From positions 1,454,501-1,518,500 of the forward strand of contig VCAZ01000075.1 in NCBI GenBank assembly GCA_005784505.1: a stretch of 64,000 nt of DNA, in the 5' to 3' direction. Shown here piece after piece: positions 21,429 through 33,600 of the stretch. The notes beneath the pieces were generated by a model that did not search any database, was not told the DNA's origin, and worked only from the letters and a program-made list of their open reading frames with translations. Position 1 is the stretch's first letter. Each line of letters starts with the position of its first letter. Position numbers and translations under genes: made by a program. This stretch comes from Bagarius yarrelli (taxonomy: Eukaryota > Chordata > Actinopteri > Siluriformes > Sisoridae).

Positions 21429-21904
21429 CGCCACTTCCCCAATTCTGTTTTCCATGATTGGTGATGCACGGTCATAATTATATGTATTTATCGAACCTCA
21501 AATATGGCTGTATCATTATAATGTATCTGTGAAGGATTTTAAAAGTTCATCTTATAATAAAAATAACATAAGCAAGCGTGCATTATAATAAACTTGTGAT
21601 TTGACCATGGCTGAATGAACTTCTAACAATGAATGACCTTCTAACAAGTTAGACTGGAGAATTTAAGTACAAAAGCATATATTGATTTTTGGTGGATACT
21701 AAAACATTTCTCCTTTACCTGACAGATATGTGTTTGCTTATCTCTCTAAGATATGTCACTTAAATTCTTTTTGAGCTGTTCAGCTGCTTTTTATTAAATG
21801 TTTATGTACATATTGGGAAAAAAATTAAGATAACCGAAAAATAGAGAGTTGGTTGGATGCAGTACTTTTATTACATATGTCTTTATATAAGTACCTAAAC
21901 GTCC
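21429..21904. other. No recognisable feature
   Basis: AT-rich spacer that separates the second A block from the second B block. Nothing supported. Confidence 0.4.
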
Positions 21905-22080
21905 TCAAAGGTTGCAGAGTGCTTTGGTCTTCAGCAGCATGCTGTGCATACAGTAACTCAGGAATTATTGGTTTTGCTGGGATCAATGTGGGATTATTGG
22001 TTCTCCAGGGATTAATGTGGGATTATTGGTTCTGGGTTTATTGGTTCTGATGGGATTATTGTGGGATTATTATCTGTGCT
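21905..22080. repeat. Partial copy of block B passing into GGGATTATTGGTTCT tandem repeats
   Basis: GCATGCTGTGCATACAGTAA and CAGGAATTATTGGTTTTGCTGG-like text match 20906-20945. From about 21960 the sequence repeats GGGATTATTGGTTCT with TGATGTGG-like spacers four to five times, so the tandem motif seems to have grown from the end of the duplicated block. Confidence 0.7.
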
Positions 22081-22191
22081 GTTGCGTTTTTAATTTTGCT
22101 GTTGTGTTGTTTATTTTCACCATCCGGATTTTCTGTTTGTTTTTCATTGGGTTTTATTTTATATGTGCACTTGCATCTTTAGCTTTGCTTT

Positions 22192-22194
<3 letters not shown>

Positions 22195-22261
<67 letters not shown>

Positions 22262-22421
22262 TTTTTTTTTTTTTTTTAATTTGATTTGTTTTTTTAAATC
22301 TTTTAATATTTAATTTACTGTTGTTATTATGATTAAAAAAAATATTCTGCAGTCATGTTTTTTGCTGTATGGTTTCCTTGTGTAAAATTGAATTATTGTT
22401 TGGGTTTTTAACCAGCTGCTC

Positions 22422-22466
<45 letters not shown>
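22195..22466. repeat. (TA)n, T-run and (TTA)n microsatellites
   Basis: (TA)n occupies 22195-22257, a T-run 22261-22278 and (TTA)n about 22424-22466. They sit just upstream of the RTE fragment. Confidence 0.9.
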
Positions 22467-22519
22467 TTTATTTTTATTGTAAATTAATGTGCGGTTGTTG
22501 TTTTTTTAAATTGCTGTTG

Positions 22520-23391
22520 AGATTTTTTTGTTTGCAGATGACATTGTGATCTGTAGTGAGAGCAGGGAGCAGGTAGAGGGAAACCTGGAGAGGTGGAGGT
22601 TTGCTCTGGGGAGAAGAGAAATGAAAGTCAGTCGTAGCAAGACAGAGTACATGTGTTTGAATAAGAGGGAGGGAAGTGGAACAGTGAGATTACAGGGTGA
22701 AGAGGTAAAGAAGGTACAAAAGTTCAAGTACTTGGGGTCGACGGTACAGAGCAATAGAAAGTGTGTAAAAGAGGTAAAAAAGCGAGTACAGGCAGGTCGT
22801 AATGGGTGGAGGAATGTGTCAGGAGTGTTGTGTGACAGGAGAATATCAGCTAGAATCAAGGGGAAGGTGTACAAGAAAGTTGTGAGACCAGCTATGATGT
22901 ATGGTTTAGAGACTGTGATGAGAGCAGCTATGATGTATAGTTAAAAGACAGTGGTGAGACCAGCTATGATGTATGGTTTAGAGACAGTGGTGAGACCAGC
23001 TATGATGTATGGTTTAGAGACAGTGGCACTAAGGAAGAAACAGGTAGCAGAGCTAAAGATGTTGAGATTTTGTTTGACAGTGACGAGGTTGGACATGATT
23101 AGGAACAAGTTCATCAGGGGGACGGCTCATGTTAGATGTTTTGGGGAGAAAGTCATGGAAGCCAGATTGAGGTGGTTTGGACATGTACAGAAGAGGAATA
23201 GTGAATATATCGGTAGGAGGATGTTAGAAATGAAGCTACCAGGCAGAAGGCAAAGAGAAAGACCAAAGAGGAGGTATATGGATGAGATAAACGAGGACAT
23301 GAAGTTATTGGGTGTGAGTAAAGAGGATGTAGAGAATAGGGTTAGGTAGAGACAGGTGATTCGCTGTGGCGATTCGAAAAGAAGAAGGAGA
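22520..23391 (+). mobile_element. 3' half of an RTE-like LINE with expanded internal repeat (decayed)
   Basis: The frame from 22528 begins MFADDIVICSESREQVEGN, the F/YADD catalytic motif of reverse transcriptase. It continues with MKVSRSKTEYMCLNKREG, KVQKFKYLGSTVQSN and KGKVYKKVVRPAMMYGLETV, then the C-terminal region ARLRWFGHVQKRN, RRMLEMKLPGRRQRERPK, RRYMDEINEDMKLLGVSKED, ending 23349. The 3' end is TTCGCTGTGGCGATTCG, AAAAGAAGAAGG. Everything upstream of FADD is missing here. The frame is interrupted by a single stop (22942-22944) inside a tandem repeat and is otherwise open to 23349. It is a fragment and not competent for movement. Confidence 0.85.
22881..23024 (+). repeat. Four tandem copies of a 36-bp unit inside the RTE reading frame
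   Basis: Units start at 22881, 22917, 22953 and 22989 and each encodes a version of VVRPAMMYGLET. The unit length is exactly 12 codons, so the frame is kept. Unit 2 has diverged (MRAAMMYS, then TAA at 22942-22944). In related elements this motif is present once, so the repeat arose by local expansion. Confidence 0.95.
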
Positions 23392-23394
23392 TTT

Positions 23395-24120
23395 TTTCAT
23401 CTTGCTCTTGTGATTTTGATTTGCACATTTGTTTTTGGTTTTGCTCTTGTCTCAGTCATATTTTTGGTTTTGCTGCTGTGTTTTTGTCATTTTCAGGTTT
23501 TGCTTTGGTTTTAAAGTTGTTGTTGGTGTTTTGGTTAAAGGAATTTGTTAGCACTCATAACAGCCTTGGTTTGTCAAATGACATATTTGTGATTATATTT
23601 TCCAAAACCGACACAGTGCTTGCACTTCTGGTCTAATGTAATTTAATTACATTTCCGTCATTCTCTCATCTTCTCTTTAACGACACACCTCTTAGGTTCT
23701 AGTGCGTAATTCCTTAGACACCTAATTAGCTGCATACCACAAGCATGCTGCTTCTGACACAGCGCAAAGTATTTATATTTTACACTGTCACACAGTTTAT
23801 TGACTGTCTGAGTTTTCTTTGAGTCTTCAAAGTGTTTGCAAGTCCAAGGTTTTCTGAAGCTGCATGCAAAAAAAAAAAAAAAAAACTATCACTCCCTGAC
23901 TTCCTGTATGCTAAATCTGCTTTTTTCAGATTTCTTTCACCAACTGATATTTTAATCACATTTTTTATAGACAATCGCTAACATTCTAGGATGTCTACGA
24001 TTGAAAAGACAATGATAAAAATGTTGTCGTTTCAGCATGATACGAATGTCAACTGAATTAATAAAACATTACATTGCATAACCAAACACATCCATTTTGT
24101 CCATTTTTATCTATTAACAC
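23395..24120. other. GT/TTTTGGTTTTGCT-rich sequence, no gene
   Basis: 23400-23545 repeats TTTTGGTTTTGCTCTTG-like words. An A-run lies at 23867-23885. No exon was seen. Confidence 0.45.
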
Positions 24121-24265
24121 CTGCATGTCCTAATGTATATTATTTTTGTTTTTGGCGTATCCATTTAAGATACAGAAGCTTTCAATTATAACATACTGCT
24201 TAGGTGTAACCTGTGTTTTGAGTGAATTTAAAAAAATTGTACTGTAGTTTCATTACTTTCTGTTC
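24121..24265. repeat. Distal part of duplicated block B
   Basis: GCATGTCCTAATGTATATTA, AAGATACAGAAGCTTTCAA and GTACTGTAGTTTCATTAC match 20955-21075 in order. It lies more than 2 kb from the rest of its copy (21905-21985). Confidence 0.75.
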
Positions 24266-24356
24266 TTTTGACTAGAATTAAAAAAAAGGCTTAATCACTA
24301 TGTTTGGGTTGTAAGTTCAGTTATTCCGAATCTTTTCTAATTTTTTTTCTTAAGTA

Positions 24357-24478
24357 AGTGGTAGCTCAGTGGTAGTAACAGTAAAGCCCTTAACCCTTAA
24401 TTTTTTAAATTGTATTGGGGAAAAGTGTACGTCGTTCCAGATAAGGGCTTCTGTCAATTACCAGAAATGTATATGTAT
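24357..24478 (+). mobile_element. Internally deleted tRNA-derived SINE
   Basis: GTGGTAGCTCAGTGGTAGTA (A box) is followed directly by AAGCCCTTAACCCTTAATTT and the decayed tail GTCGTTCCAGATAAGGGCTT. The B-box part is lost. Confidence 0.65.
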
Positions 24479-24534
24479 AATATACACAGTGAAATTATTA
24501 ATATCACATCTTTCGTAGTTGGAGTCAAAGTGTA

Positions 24535-24690
24535 GTGCCAGCCACAATATGGTGCCCCTGGACCATAAAGAATCAAGGGTCTTTCTCAGAAGGTAAACAG
24601 TGGCAGCTTGGCATTGGTGGGGCTTCAACTTCATCATTTAATCAACAATCCAGAGCCTTAACTTTTTGAGCCATCACTGCCCTTAAAAGA
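24535..24690 (-). mobile_element. tRNA-derived SINE, second subfamily
   Basis: Reverse-complemented, it begins with a GATGGCTCAAAAAGTTAAGG head followed by CTCTGGATTGTTGATTAAAT, and reads through GAAGCCCCACCAATGCCAAG, GCTGCCACTG and CCAGGGGCACCATATTG. It matches the head of the plus-strand copy at 40375. Confidence 0.7.
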
Positions 24691-25654
24691 AATATTTTCC
24701 TGTTTCCAAAAAAGTCTGTAATCTGGAATGGTCTCAAAGTGCAATGATATCCATAAAACTAAAAGCAAAGCGCTGTTTGTTCAGTGACAAACTACTCTTA
24801 TGCGATGACAAAGTAATAGTGACTGAGTGGCTGGACTTTTACCTTTACATCATGCTCGAATAAATAAATATTTTTTGATGGATTTTTTTACCAAGGGGCA
24901 TATTTTAAAAACCTCCAGGGGTAAAGATGTTTTTAAATCTATATATAACTACACTACATGTACACTCACTAAAAATCAGGGCAAAGTAAAACAGAAAATT
25001 CAAACCACTTGACATTAGTTGTAGTGCCTGGCCACAGCATGAATTAAATAGACTGCAACCCTGGGCAATTAAAGGTTCTGCTTGGACTTTTAGCTAAGCG
25101 CTTGGGTTAAAGGTGACTCCAGTTACTATTCATTTGTTCCTTTTCAGGCTAAATAAATATTACATAACTACTGATTGAACAGGTGTTTTACAATAAAGCC
25201 GGACATGCTAAAGTTTATTATGGAGTGAAAAACTTTACGTTACAGACAAACCTGATGCACACATTTCCCTCTCATAAAATACTATTCCATAGCAGGACAC
25301 GTTTACATGTTATGTAATGTCATATGAATGCTCTTATATACTCTTATATACTCTTATATACTCTTCCAGTATATAAGAGAATCAGTATGTAAGCTTCCTA
25401 TATGACATGCTGCAAGAATTGGTGTTCAACTTGATTTAAACACTGAATTAAATGCAAAAAGGCACTTGAGGTTCTGTTTTGTGTGTGGGTGTGTGAGAAA
25501 GAGCGAAAGAGAGAGAAAGAAAGCACTAAAATGAACTGATGCAAGATTTTTGACAGTAATCAGTTTCTTGATGCATTAGTTTTGTCACCTCGCAACGTGT
25601 TATTGTTTCCTTTGTCAAAAACGATTTTCACTTTTTCTTGAAGACGATTCATCT
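24691..25654. other. No supported gene; short tandem repeat with perfect hairpin
   Basis: Three copies of the 10-mer CTCTTATATA (25331-25360) end in a perfect hairpin. CTCTTATATAC (25351-25361) and GTATATAAGAG (25369-25379) are arms around a 7-base loop. A GA-rich tract follows at 25497-25525. No exon was recognised. Confidence 0.5.
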
Positions 25655-25850
25655 ATAATCTATTTATTATCTGTATCCTACAGTATGCTTGTGGGGACAC
25701 TCAGGGCACAAGCTGGGGGACATCCTGAATGTGCTGCCAACTTACTGCTTGGCACAATCTCTTACAGGCATCTTAGAGCTGTCAATCAACTAACTTATGT
25801 CCTTGGACTGGGGAGGAAAACTAGAGGACCCTAAAGTCACCTACTAATTC
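25655..25850 (+). mobile_element. Decayed copy of the common teleost repeat
   Basis: TTATCTGTATCCTACAGTAT, GGGGACACTCAGGGCACAAG and ATGTCCTTGGACTGGGGAGG follow the same order as the element at 5319-5600 but are more diverged. Confidence 0.55.
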
Positions 25851-26755
25851 AACTTGCTTTGTTTAACAAGGATGTGCTGAAATCACACTGGATGAAATAA
25901 CAGTCTACCAAAAAACAACTGTGCTTTGGTCACCAGATTAAATCCAATCGCGTAAGTATATTACACAGTACTCATTCAAGGAAGTATGCATCCTTTAGCA
26001 ACACATTGGTATGACCTTTATGTTAGCTTTTTCTATCAACATCATGCATTTTTATTTACTATTTTAATAGAATATCAGTTTGCAAGTATGTAGAAAAGTA
26101 TATAGCACCATGGTTTACCAGCAGCCTCTAATAGACCATAATGACCACTAATAGTTCACCATCATCAGAAACAAGGGCTTGCCAGCAATTTTGGGACCTA
26201 TAAAATAATTTCTATTACAATATTGCTAGTACTGTTACCACTAATAAAACCAATCTCTGGGGTCCCCCAAAGCGCCCTGATCAGAAATACAATAATATTG
26301 CTTTTTTTTGGAAAACGTATACCATAAATGCAATCACAACAAAGCACAGCGTTTATTTAGAAGATCGATTAAGCTTAATTAATTAAAGTGATGATGTTAA
26401 TGATGGATGTTAATAATACACATTGGGTTCATAACCATAATGAACACTTAGAAACCCTTTTACCATGAAAGTGAGAATAAACATTCTCCTTTGGTTAAGC
26501 TCTTGTTGTTTTCTTTTAACACTATCCTTGTACCAACTTTTCAACCTTCAACAGAAAAAATCCCCCCAAAAAAACCCACTTTCTCGACTTGAAACGTATC
26601 AACTACCTATCAACTCTTTTTAAATAATAGAATAAATAATTTTTTTCATTATTTATATATATTTTTCTCTTTTTTCGAATGTTGAATGTGCCAAAGATGA
26701 ACATAATGTTATTATGATCATCTACGAGTAACATGTTGCAGATAATCAGCAAATT
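25851..26755. other. No recognisable gene or repeat
   Basis: AT-rich single-copy-looking sequence. Nothing supported. Confidence 0.45.
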
Positions 26756-27118
26756 ATCCATCCATCCTTCCATCCATGGTCTATACCCACTTTTATTCTA
26801 ATTAGGTTCACAGAGATCTGATGGAGCCTATTCCAGCTGTCATTGGGAGAAATGCAGGGTACACCCTGGACATCCATCCATCCATCGTCTTTACCTGCTT
26901 ATTCTAATCAGGGTATTACTGGATCTACTGGTGTCTATCTTAGCTGTCACTGGGTAAAAAGCGGGGGTACACCCAGACAGGTTGCCAGTCTATCACAGGG
27001 TCACACACACTTAGACTCACTCCTATAGGCAATTCAGACTTACCAATCAACCTAACATACATGTTTTTGGTTTGTAAAAGGAAGTAAACCCATGCAAGAA
27101 TGGAGAAAACATGCAAGG
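26756..27118 (+). mobile_element. Common teleost repeat with partially duplicated head
   Basis: A first head (26756-26872: ATCCATCCATCC, TCTATACCCACTTTTATTCT, GGGTACACCCTGGACATCCA) is followed directly by a second head and body (26873-27118: CTGCTTATTCTAATCAGG, CAGGTTGCCAGTCTATCACA, ATACATGTTTTTGGTTTGT). This gives a head-to-tail arrangement of one family. Confidence 0.75.
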
Positions 27119-27288
27119 TAAAAATGTGATAAAATAGGGGGGAAAAATAGCCAGTGTACAACAATTAAACATGATTTTACATTAAAAAAAATGCATTTAA
27201 TTGAAAAATAAATTTTAATAATATCAATAGGCAAGTTGTTTTAAATAGATTCTTTAACTGACTATTTTCAAATTCTATCTATCGAACG

Positions 27289-27432
<144 letters not shown>

Positions 27433-29574
27433 GTCTATAAATATATAAATATATTATTATTATTATATATATTATTATTATTAACAACACATTACAAACA
27501 AACATTATTATTTAAAAATCTGAAACTAGCAACTTTTTTTCCCAATGTTTTAATTATTTTTGGGGTGTTTAGTCTCATCTGGGGCTGAGAACACAACCAG
27601 CGAAGCCACAGGATAAAACACAAGACACCCACTGAGCCGAAGATTTATTCATATTTCTAACGAGGAAACAAGCACCAACAGTTAGTGTGAAGCTGTGTGT
27701 AGAAAGTACTGAGAAATAATCATTTACAGAGCCTGTGTAAGTACACGTCCCGAGTTACAACCTGAGGTGACTTACTTACAGTAGAATAGACTTTATTGGT
27801 ATTGTGTGGGCAAGAATACACAAAATAGTTTATAATGCTGCTGCAGTATATAATGAAAAATTAAAATATATACATATATAAAAAATAAAGAATCGAAATT
27901 TGTAGATATAGTAAAGAAATAGTGAAGAAATTGGTCTGTTCCTAAACTTGTTTTGGTTTTAATTACCTTTGTCTTTTGTATTTTTACATTTCTTACATTT
28001 CAGTTTTTATTTATATATATTTTTCCCTTATATTTTCCTTTTTTTTTTTTTTTCCTTATTTATATATTTTCTTCTTTTTACATAATTTATTTGTGACAAT
28101 GACAGCGAATGACTTATAAATTAAAAACCTGAAAACTTGAATAATCAAAATAGATTTATTACATTTATATAAATATTAAATATTATATTATTTTTATGAC
28201 TGATTTATGCAAAAATTTCACATGCAAAAATTATTTATTAAACAACACTTTAACATGTTTAATTAGCATTAACTTACTCATTTTTTTTTTTTTTAACATT
28301 TTTACATTTAAAAACATTCAATTTAAAGTTTTTTAAGTTAAAATTTTTAGTTTTATATGAATCTTTTGTAAATTTATGATTTATTTATTTCCAAATGTGC
28401 TATTTTTTGACCAGACTAAATAATTCTAAAATGCATTTTTTTACACATGGTTCACAGTCACAGAAATGTATTTAACACATGTTTTTATGTGTAAAGTAGA
28501 AAAAGCAACATCACACATACTTTTTTTTTTCAAATGTCCAGTTTTGCAGACACTTACAAAACTCAAATAATTAATTGAATTTAAATAATTGAATGAATGT
28601 CCAGTTTTAGTTTCCTAATTAAACCAAAATACAATTGCATATGAAAATTAGAACTACAAAAAAAATTACCAGTCTGGAAGTTTTGTGAAACTTCAAGAAT
28701 GTCTGTTTTCACAACATGAAATTTTACATCATCATATGATCATCGATATAAAAGACGATGGTGTTATTACCCAGGTTTTAGTGGAGAAATCTTGCTGCTC
28801 AGATTGTTCGCCACTAAATTAAATAAAGCGTAAAAAATAGAATAATGATCTGAGAGAATCTGGTTCATAGCACCAAATGTTTTTTTTACATGTAAATCGA
28901 AAACAGTCACATGTTGTTAGGAGAAATTTTGAGAAAGTGCATCGGATTTTATCACGTCCTGTGTGTTGATAATTTCCTTCTCTATGTCATGACTCCTCTG
29001 TGGCTCTTCTTCTCACTGGTACTTTTCAAAGAGACAAGAATTGAAAAAGCCATCACAAGACCAGTTGTGTTTTACAGGGTAATTACTTTAGACACAGGGC
29101 ACTGAATGTGCTTGCAGAACTTAAATGTAGCTTTCTAACAGCTGTGACACGCCGTGTTTGGCTGGTCGGCATCGGCTGTCGGTGTCTATGGCAACAATCC
29201 AGCTTTGTTCAGTAGTCAGATGTACTCTGCTTCAGCTTCTTCAGAACGCTGGACTGAACTACTGCTGGCCTTTTCCAGTTACTTTGGTCCAGGTATGCTG
29301 TCTGTTCTATAGTGTTTAAAACTAATGTTGAAGTATTTAACAAGAAAACTTTAAATTGATTATAGTAGAGAAAGAGAGAATTATCAAAGGCGCTCCTGTC
29401 AAACATTATAATTAGCAGACAAATAAATGACATAAAAACATTTTATCCAGTGGGGAAACTGTCTAGCATTAAAGTTTGTGTTGTGTTGCACACATTTTTG
29501 AACAACTTTTAAGAGGACAATGACTGGACAAAGGTTGGGAAACACTGACTTATATCTAGATATTTTCTGTACAG
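27433..29574. other. Very AT-rich sequence; possible LINE 3' end on minus strand at 27780-27960
   Basis: AATAGACTTTATTGGTATTG followed by AATACACAAAATAG near 27784 resembles the antisense 3' end of fish LINEs (TTTATTGTCATTG type). The rest (27965-28900) is T- and A-rich with many homopolymer runs. No gene was seen. Open frames at 28911-29105 and 29433-29209 lack support. Confidence 0.4.
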
Positions 29575-29745
29575 TATATCCTGCACAGGGTCATACACGG
29601 AGGCTTGGTGGAGCACAACCATAAACCCATTCACATTCAGATAAACAAACTATTAGGATGAGGACAAGAGAGTACCACAATGAAACCCTTAGCTTACCTG
29701 AAGAGACAGGAATTGAACCCGCAACCCTAGACATACCTAGCAGAA
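29575..29745 (+). mobile_element. Decayed copy of the common teleost repeat
   Basis: GTATATCCTGCACAGGGTCA, CATTCACATTCAGATAAAC and GAATTGAACCCGCAACCCTA keep the layout of the family at 5319. Identity is low. Confidence 0.45.
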
Positions 29746-29895
29746 CTAGTGGTAGCTTAATGGTTACAGAGTTGCACTGTTAGTCAGAGAGTTGTAGGTT
29801 CAATTCCTAGGGCCAAGCTCTTAGTTCTTTAAAAAATTAGATGAATGTAAGTTGCCCAGGATAGAAGGCAACACCAAATGCCATATAAATAGTAG
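29746..29895 (+). mobile_element. tRNA-derived SINE copy
   Basis: AGTGGTAGCTTAATGGTTAC (A box) and GTAGGTTCAATTCCTAGGGC (B box) are followed by the tail TAAGTTGCCCAGGATAGAAG and GCCATATAAATAGTAGATGT. It is older and more diverged than the copies at 195 and 14333. Confidence 0.65.
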
Positions 29896-30607
29896 ATGTG
29901 ATAAGTAAGCCATGTGACCTTTTTCTAAAACGAATTACATATGTTAATAATTAAATACTTTGCATAATTTGATAGTTAACTCATGTTTATGTATTGTATA
30001 AGAGTTGCTCATTTGTATAGACTGTTATACAGTAGGCTCATTATACCACATCAGTTAAATTATATAATTATGTAAATGTAATGCACATTTCCTATGAGGA
30101 GTTTTCTGCATTTATAAAAATAAACAAAGCCATTTTGTGACTTCCAGAATGTAACCTGTAATTATTTACAGACATAATATTCCATTACACCAAACTGTAA
30201 ACTCATCTTTGCTTTATCTAACCTCCTCTTTTCAGGCTTCCTCGGCTTCCTCGGCTGTTTCTATTAGTTTTCTACCTAATGCATTGAGGAGCGATTAGCC
30301 GGCTTGTAACCATGCTGTGAAGTACATTTTCATGCTGTGATAATTCTCAATAAATTCACATAGCGCATTAATCTCCAGTCGCTGTCAGTACTAAGAAATT
30401 GCTTCTTGGGGGTTCCAACAGAGCACTTTTACAAACCAACACAAAAACCCCTGAAAATCTGAACTTTACGGATTTGCGGTTTATCACATTTTGCTGTTGT
30501 TAAATTTCTCTGGCCTATCATATGTAGAAATGTAAAAACATGAGACCTTATATTCTATGCTAAAAGCTCGAAAAGATGCTTGGTGTATATTGACTTAGCA
30601 TCATATT
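29896..30607. other. No recognisable gene
   Basis: AT-rich. CTTCCTCGGCTTCCTCGGCT (30238-30257) is a short direct duplication. Confidence 0.45.
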
Positions 30608-33600
30608 AAGATAAGATAAGATAATCTTTATTGATCCCACAGTGGGGAAATTAAATTGTTACGGTGGCTCAGATACAGAAACAATTACGTGCAAAGTAGG
30701 AAAATAGAAAAAATGTGCAATAGAAAAGTGCAAATTGTGAGAAATAAAAACAATTTAAGATAAACATTTTTTAAGAATCTAAAAGTATTTACAGTTATGT
30801 GCATCTGTATTTAGAGTGTTGAGGTGTACAGTCTAACAGCGGTGGGTATGAAAGACCTGCGGAACCGCTCCTTCCTACACGGAGGGTGTAACAGTCTGCT
30901 ACTGAAGGAGCTGCTCATAGCCTCCACTGTCTTATGCAGTTTGTGAGAGGTATTGTCTATGATGGATGTCAGCTTAACCAACATCCTCCTCTCACCCACC
31001 TCCTCCAAAGAGTCCACAGCATACTGGATAGCAGAGGCTACCACAGAGTCATTAAAACTCTCAGTCTCTTCAGAAGGTGGAGGCGACTTTGGCCCTTCTT
31101 GTACAGGGCATCGGTGTTATGAGTCAGGTCCAGTTTATTGTTAAGGTGAACACCCAGGTACTTAAAACTGTCCACGACCTCAATGTCAGAGCCCTGGATG
31201 GTCACCGGTGTGTAATGTGGTGTCCTCCTCCGAAAGTCGATCACCATCTCCTTCGTCTTACTGGTGTTTAAGCACAAGTGATTGCGCTCACACCAGTCCA
31301 CAAAGTCCATGATGACTGACCTGTACTCCAGCTCGTTCCCCCCAGACACACAGCCAACAATGGCTGAGTCGTCAGAGAACTTCTGGAGTTGACAACTGTT
31401 GGTGTTGTATGTAAAGTCAGAGGTGTAAAGGGTAAAGAGAAATGGTGAGAGCACCGTCCCCTGAGAGCCCCAGTGCTGGAAACAACTACCTCAGACACAC
31501 AGTTTCGTAGCCTCACATACTGTGGCCTGCTGGTGAGATAGTCCGATGTCCATGAAGCCAGTCTTCCGTCCACTCCTGCCCCTTCCAGCTTCTCTCTCAG
31601 AAGAGCCGGCTGGATGGTGTTAAAGGCACTGGAGAACATGACCCTCACAGCAGTTCCAGCGGCCTCCAGGTGAGTCAGCGCCCGGTGCAGCAGGTAGATG
31701 ACAGCGTCATCCACCCTGATGTTCGGCCTGTAGGCAAACTGCAGCGGGTCCATTGTGGTGCTGACCACAGAGCGAAGGTGGCTGAGGATGAGCCTCTCCA
31801 TGGTCTTCATCAGATGGGAGGTCAAGGCTACTGGTCTGTAGTGGTTTGGCTCCTTAGGGTGCACTGTCTTAGGAACCGGAACCACACAGGAGGTCTTCCA
31901 CAGGACAGGGACCGTCATCAGACTCAGGCTCACAGAGTTGGTCAGCACAGTCCCTAAGCAGTCCAGGGCTGATGCCATCTGGACCTGCGGCTTTCCTGGT
32001 CTTAAGCCGCCTCAGTTCTCTCCTCATCTGATCTGAAGTTAGGGAGAGGGGGGTGGAGGTGGGGGGCAGAGCTGGGCTGGTTATGGAGGGGGGTGGTATG
32101 AAGTGGTGAGAGTGCGTGGGGGTGGGTGTACCCGCTGGACTGGAGATGTATGAAGTGGGGGGAGGAGGGCTGGAATCAAACCTGTTGAAGAACAGGTTTA
32201 ACTCGTTGGCCAAGCCCTGGTCTTCATCAGCTGTCCCCATGCCTGCTATCTATCCATGGCCAGTGATGGTCTTTAGGCCTCTCCAAACGTCTCGAACGTT
32301 GTTCTGCTGCAACTGCTCCTCCAGCTTCCTTCTGTAGGTGTTCTTGGCCTGTCTGATCTTATATTTGAGTTTGTGCTGAACTCCCCTCTGCTCCTCTCTG
32401 TCCCCTGAAATGAAAGCCCTCCTCTTCTCCTTCAGTAGGGCCTTGAGCTCAGGGGTCACCCAGGGCTTGTTGTTGGAGAAACACCATACCCTCCGGGTCG
32501 GTACCGTGTTCTCCACACAGAAGTTGATGTAGTCTGTGATGCAGTGGGTCAGGCTGTCCATCTCCATGAGAGCTGCAGAGTGTCTCCCAGTCCGTGGTCT
32601 GGAAACAGTCTCTCAGTCTCTCACTGGCCTTGTCAGTCCACACTTTCACAGACTTCTTCTGTGGAGGTTCTCTTCTCACCTTGGATGTATATTCGCGGAG
32701 CAGATGCACCAGATTCTGATCAGCACGGCCCAGCGGGGGGAGGGGGTTGGACGTGTATGCATCCTTAACATTTGCATACAACAGGTCCAGCGTCTTGTTC
32801 TCCCTGGCATGGCACTTCACATATTGGGTGAAAGTGGGGAGAATGGGGGAGAGTGAGGCGTGATTGAAGTCCCGGCTGATGAGAAGCGTCACCGCTCTGT
32901 GCAGTCGCTCACACACCGCCACTGCATCGGCCGATGGAGGGATATACACGTTAAACAGAATAACATGAGAGAACTCCCTCGGGGTGTAATACGGCCGAAT
33001 GCTCACAGCGAGAAACTCGATGTCCCTGGTGCAAAGTTGTTCCTTAATAGAGACGTGCGCTGGGTTGCACCATCTCTCGTTAATAAACACCGCCAGTCCT
33101 CCTCCTCTCTTCTTACCACTCCGAATTCCTGTCCGCCCGAACCAGTTTAAATCCGTCCAGGAGTCCAGTGTCAATTCATTCAGCCACATCTCAGTAAAAC
33201 ACATGAGGCTACACTCCCTGTAGTCCTGCTGTAGCTGGGTCAGCTCTGTCAACTCGTCCATCTTGTTGGAGAGGGAACGGACGTTTCCCATAATGATGGA
33301 GGGAACATATGGTCTGAACCTCCGTCTCCTCTCTTGGAGCTTTCGTCCAGCTCTGCAGCCTCTCTGTTTCCTCCGTATTCACGTGGAAGCTCGGGTCTTT
33401 CGGTGTAGAGAGGTGCCGGTCCGCGCAGGGCTAACAGCTGGTCTCTGGTGTAAACAATAGAGCCATGTGAGAAGCTAAGGGGATCCGCCGACGCACTTCC
33501 AAAAAAGTTAAAAAACAATAACAAACGAAAAAGAAAAGTAATAAAAGTGGTCTCCCTGTGTGCAGACCTGCAACAGAAAATGACCGCATTAAAGAAAACC

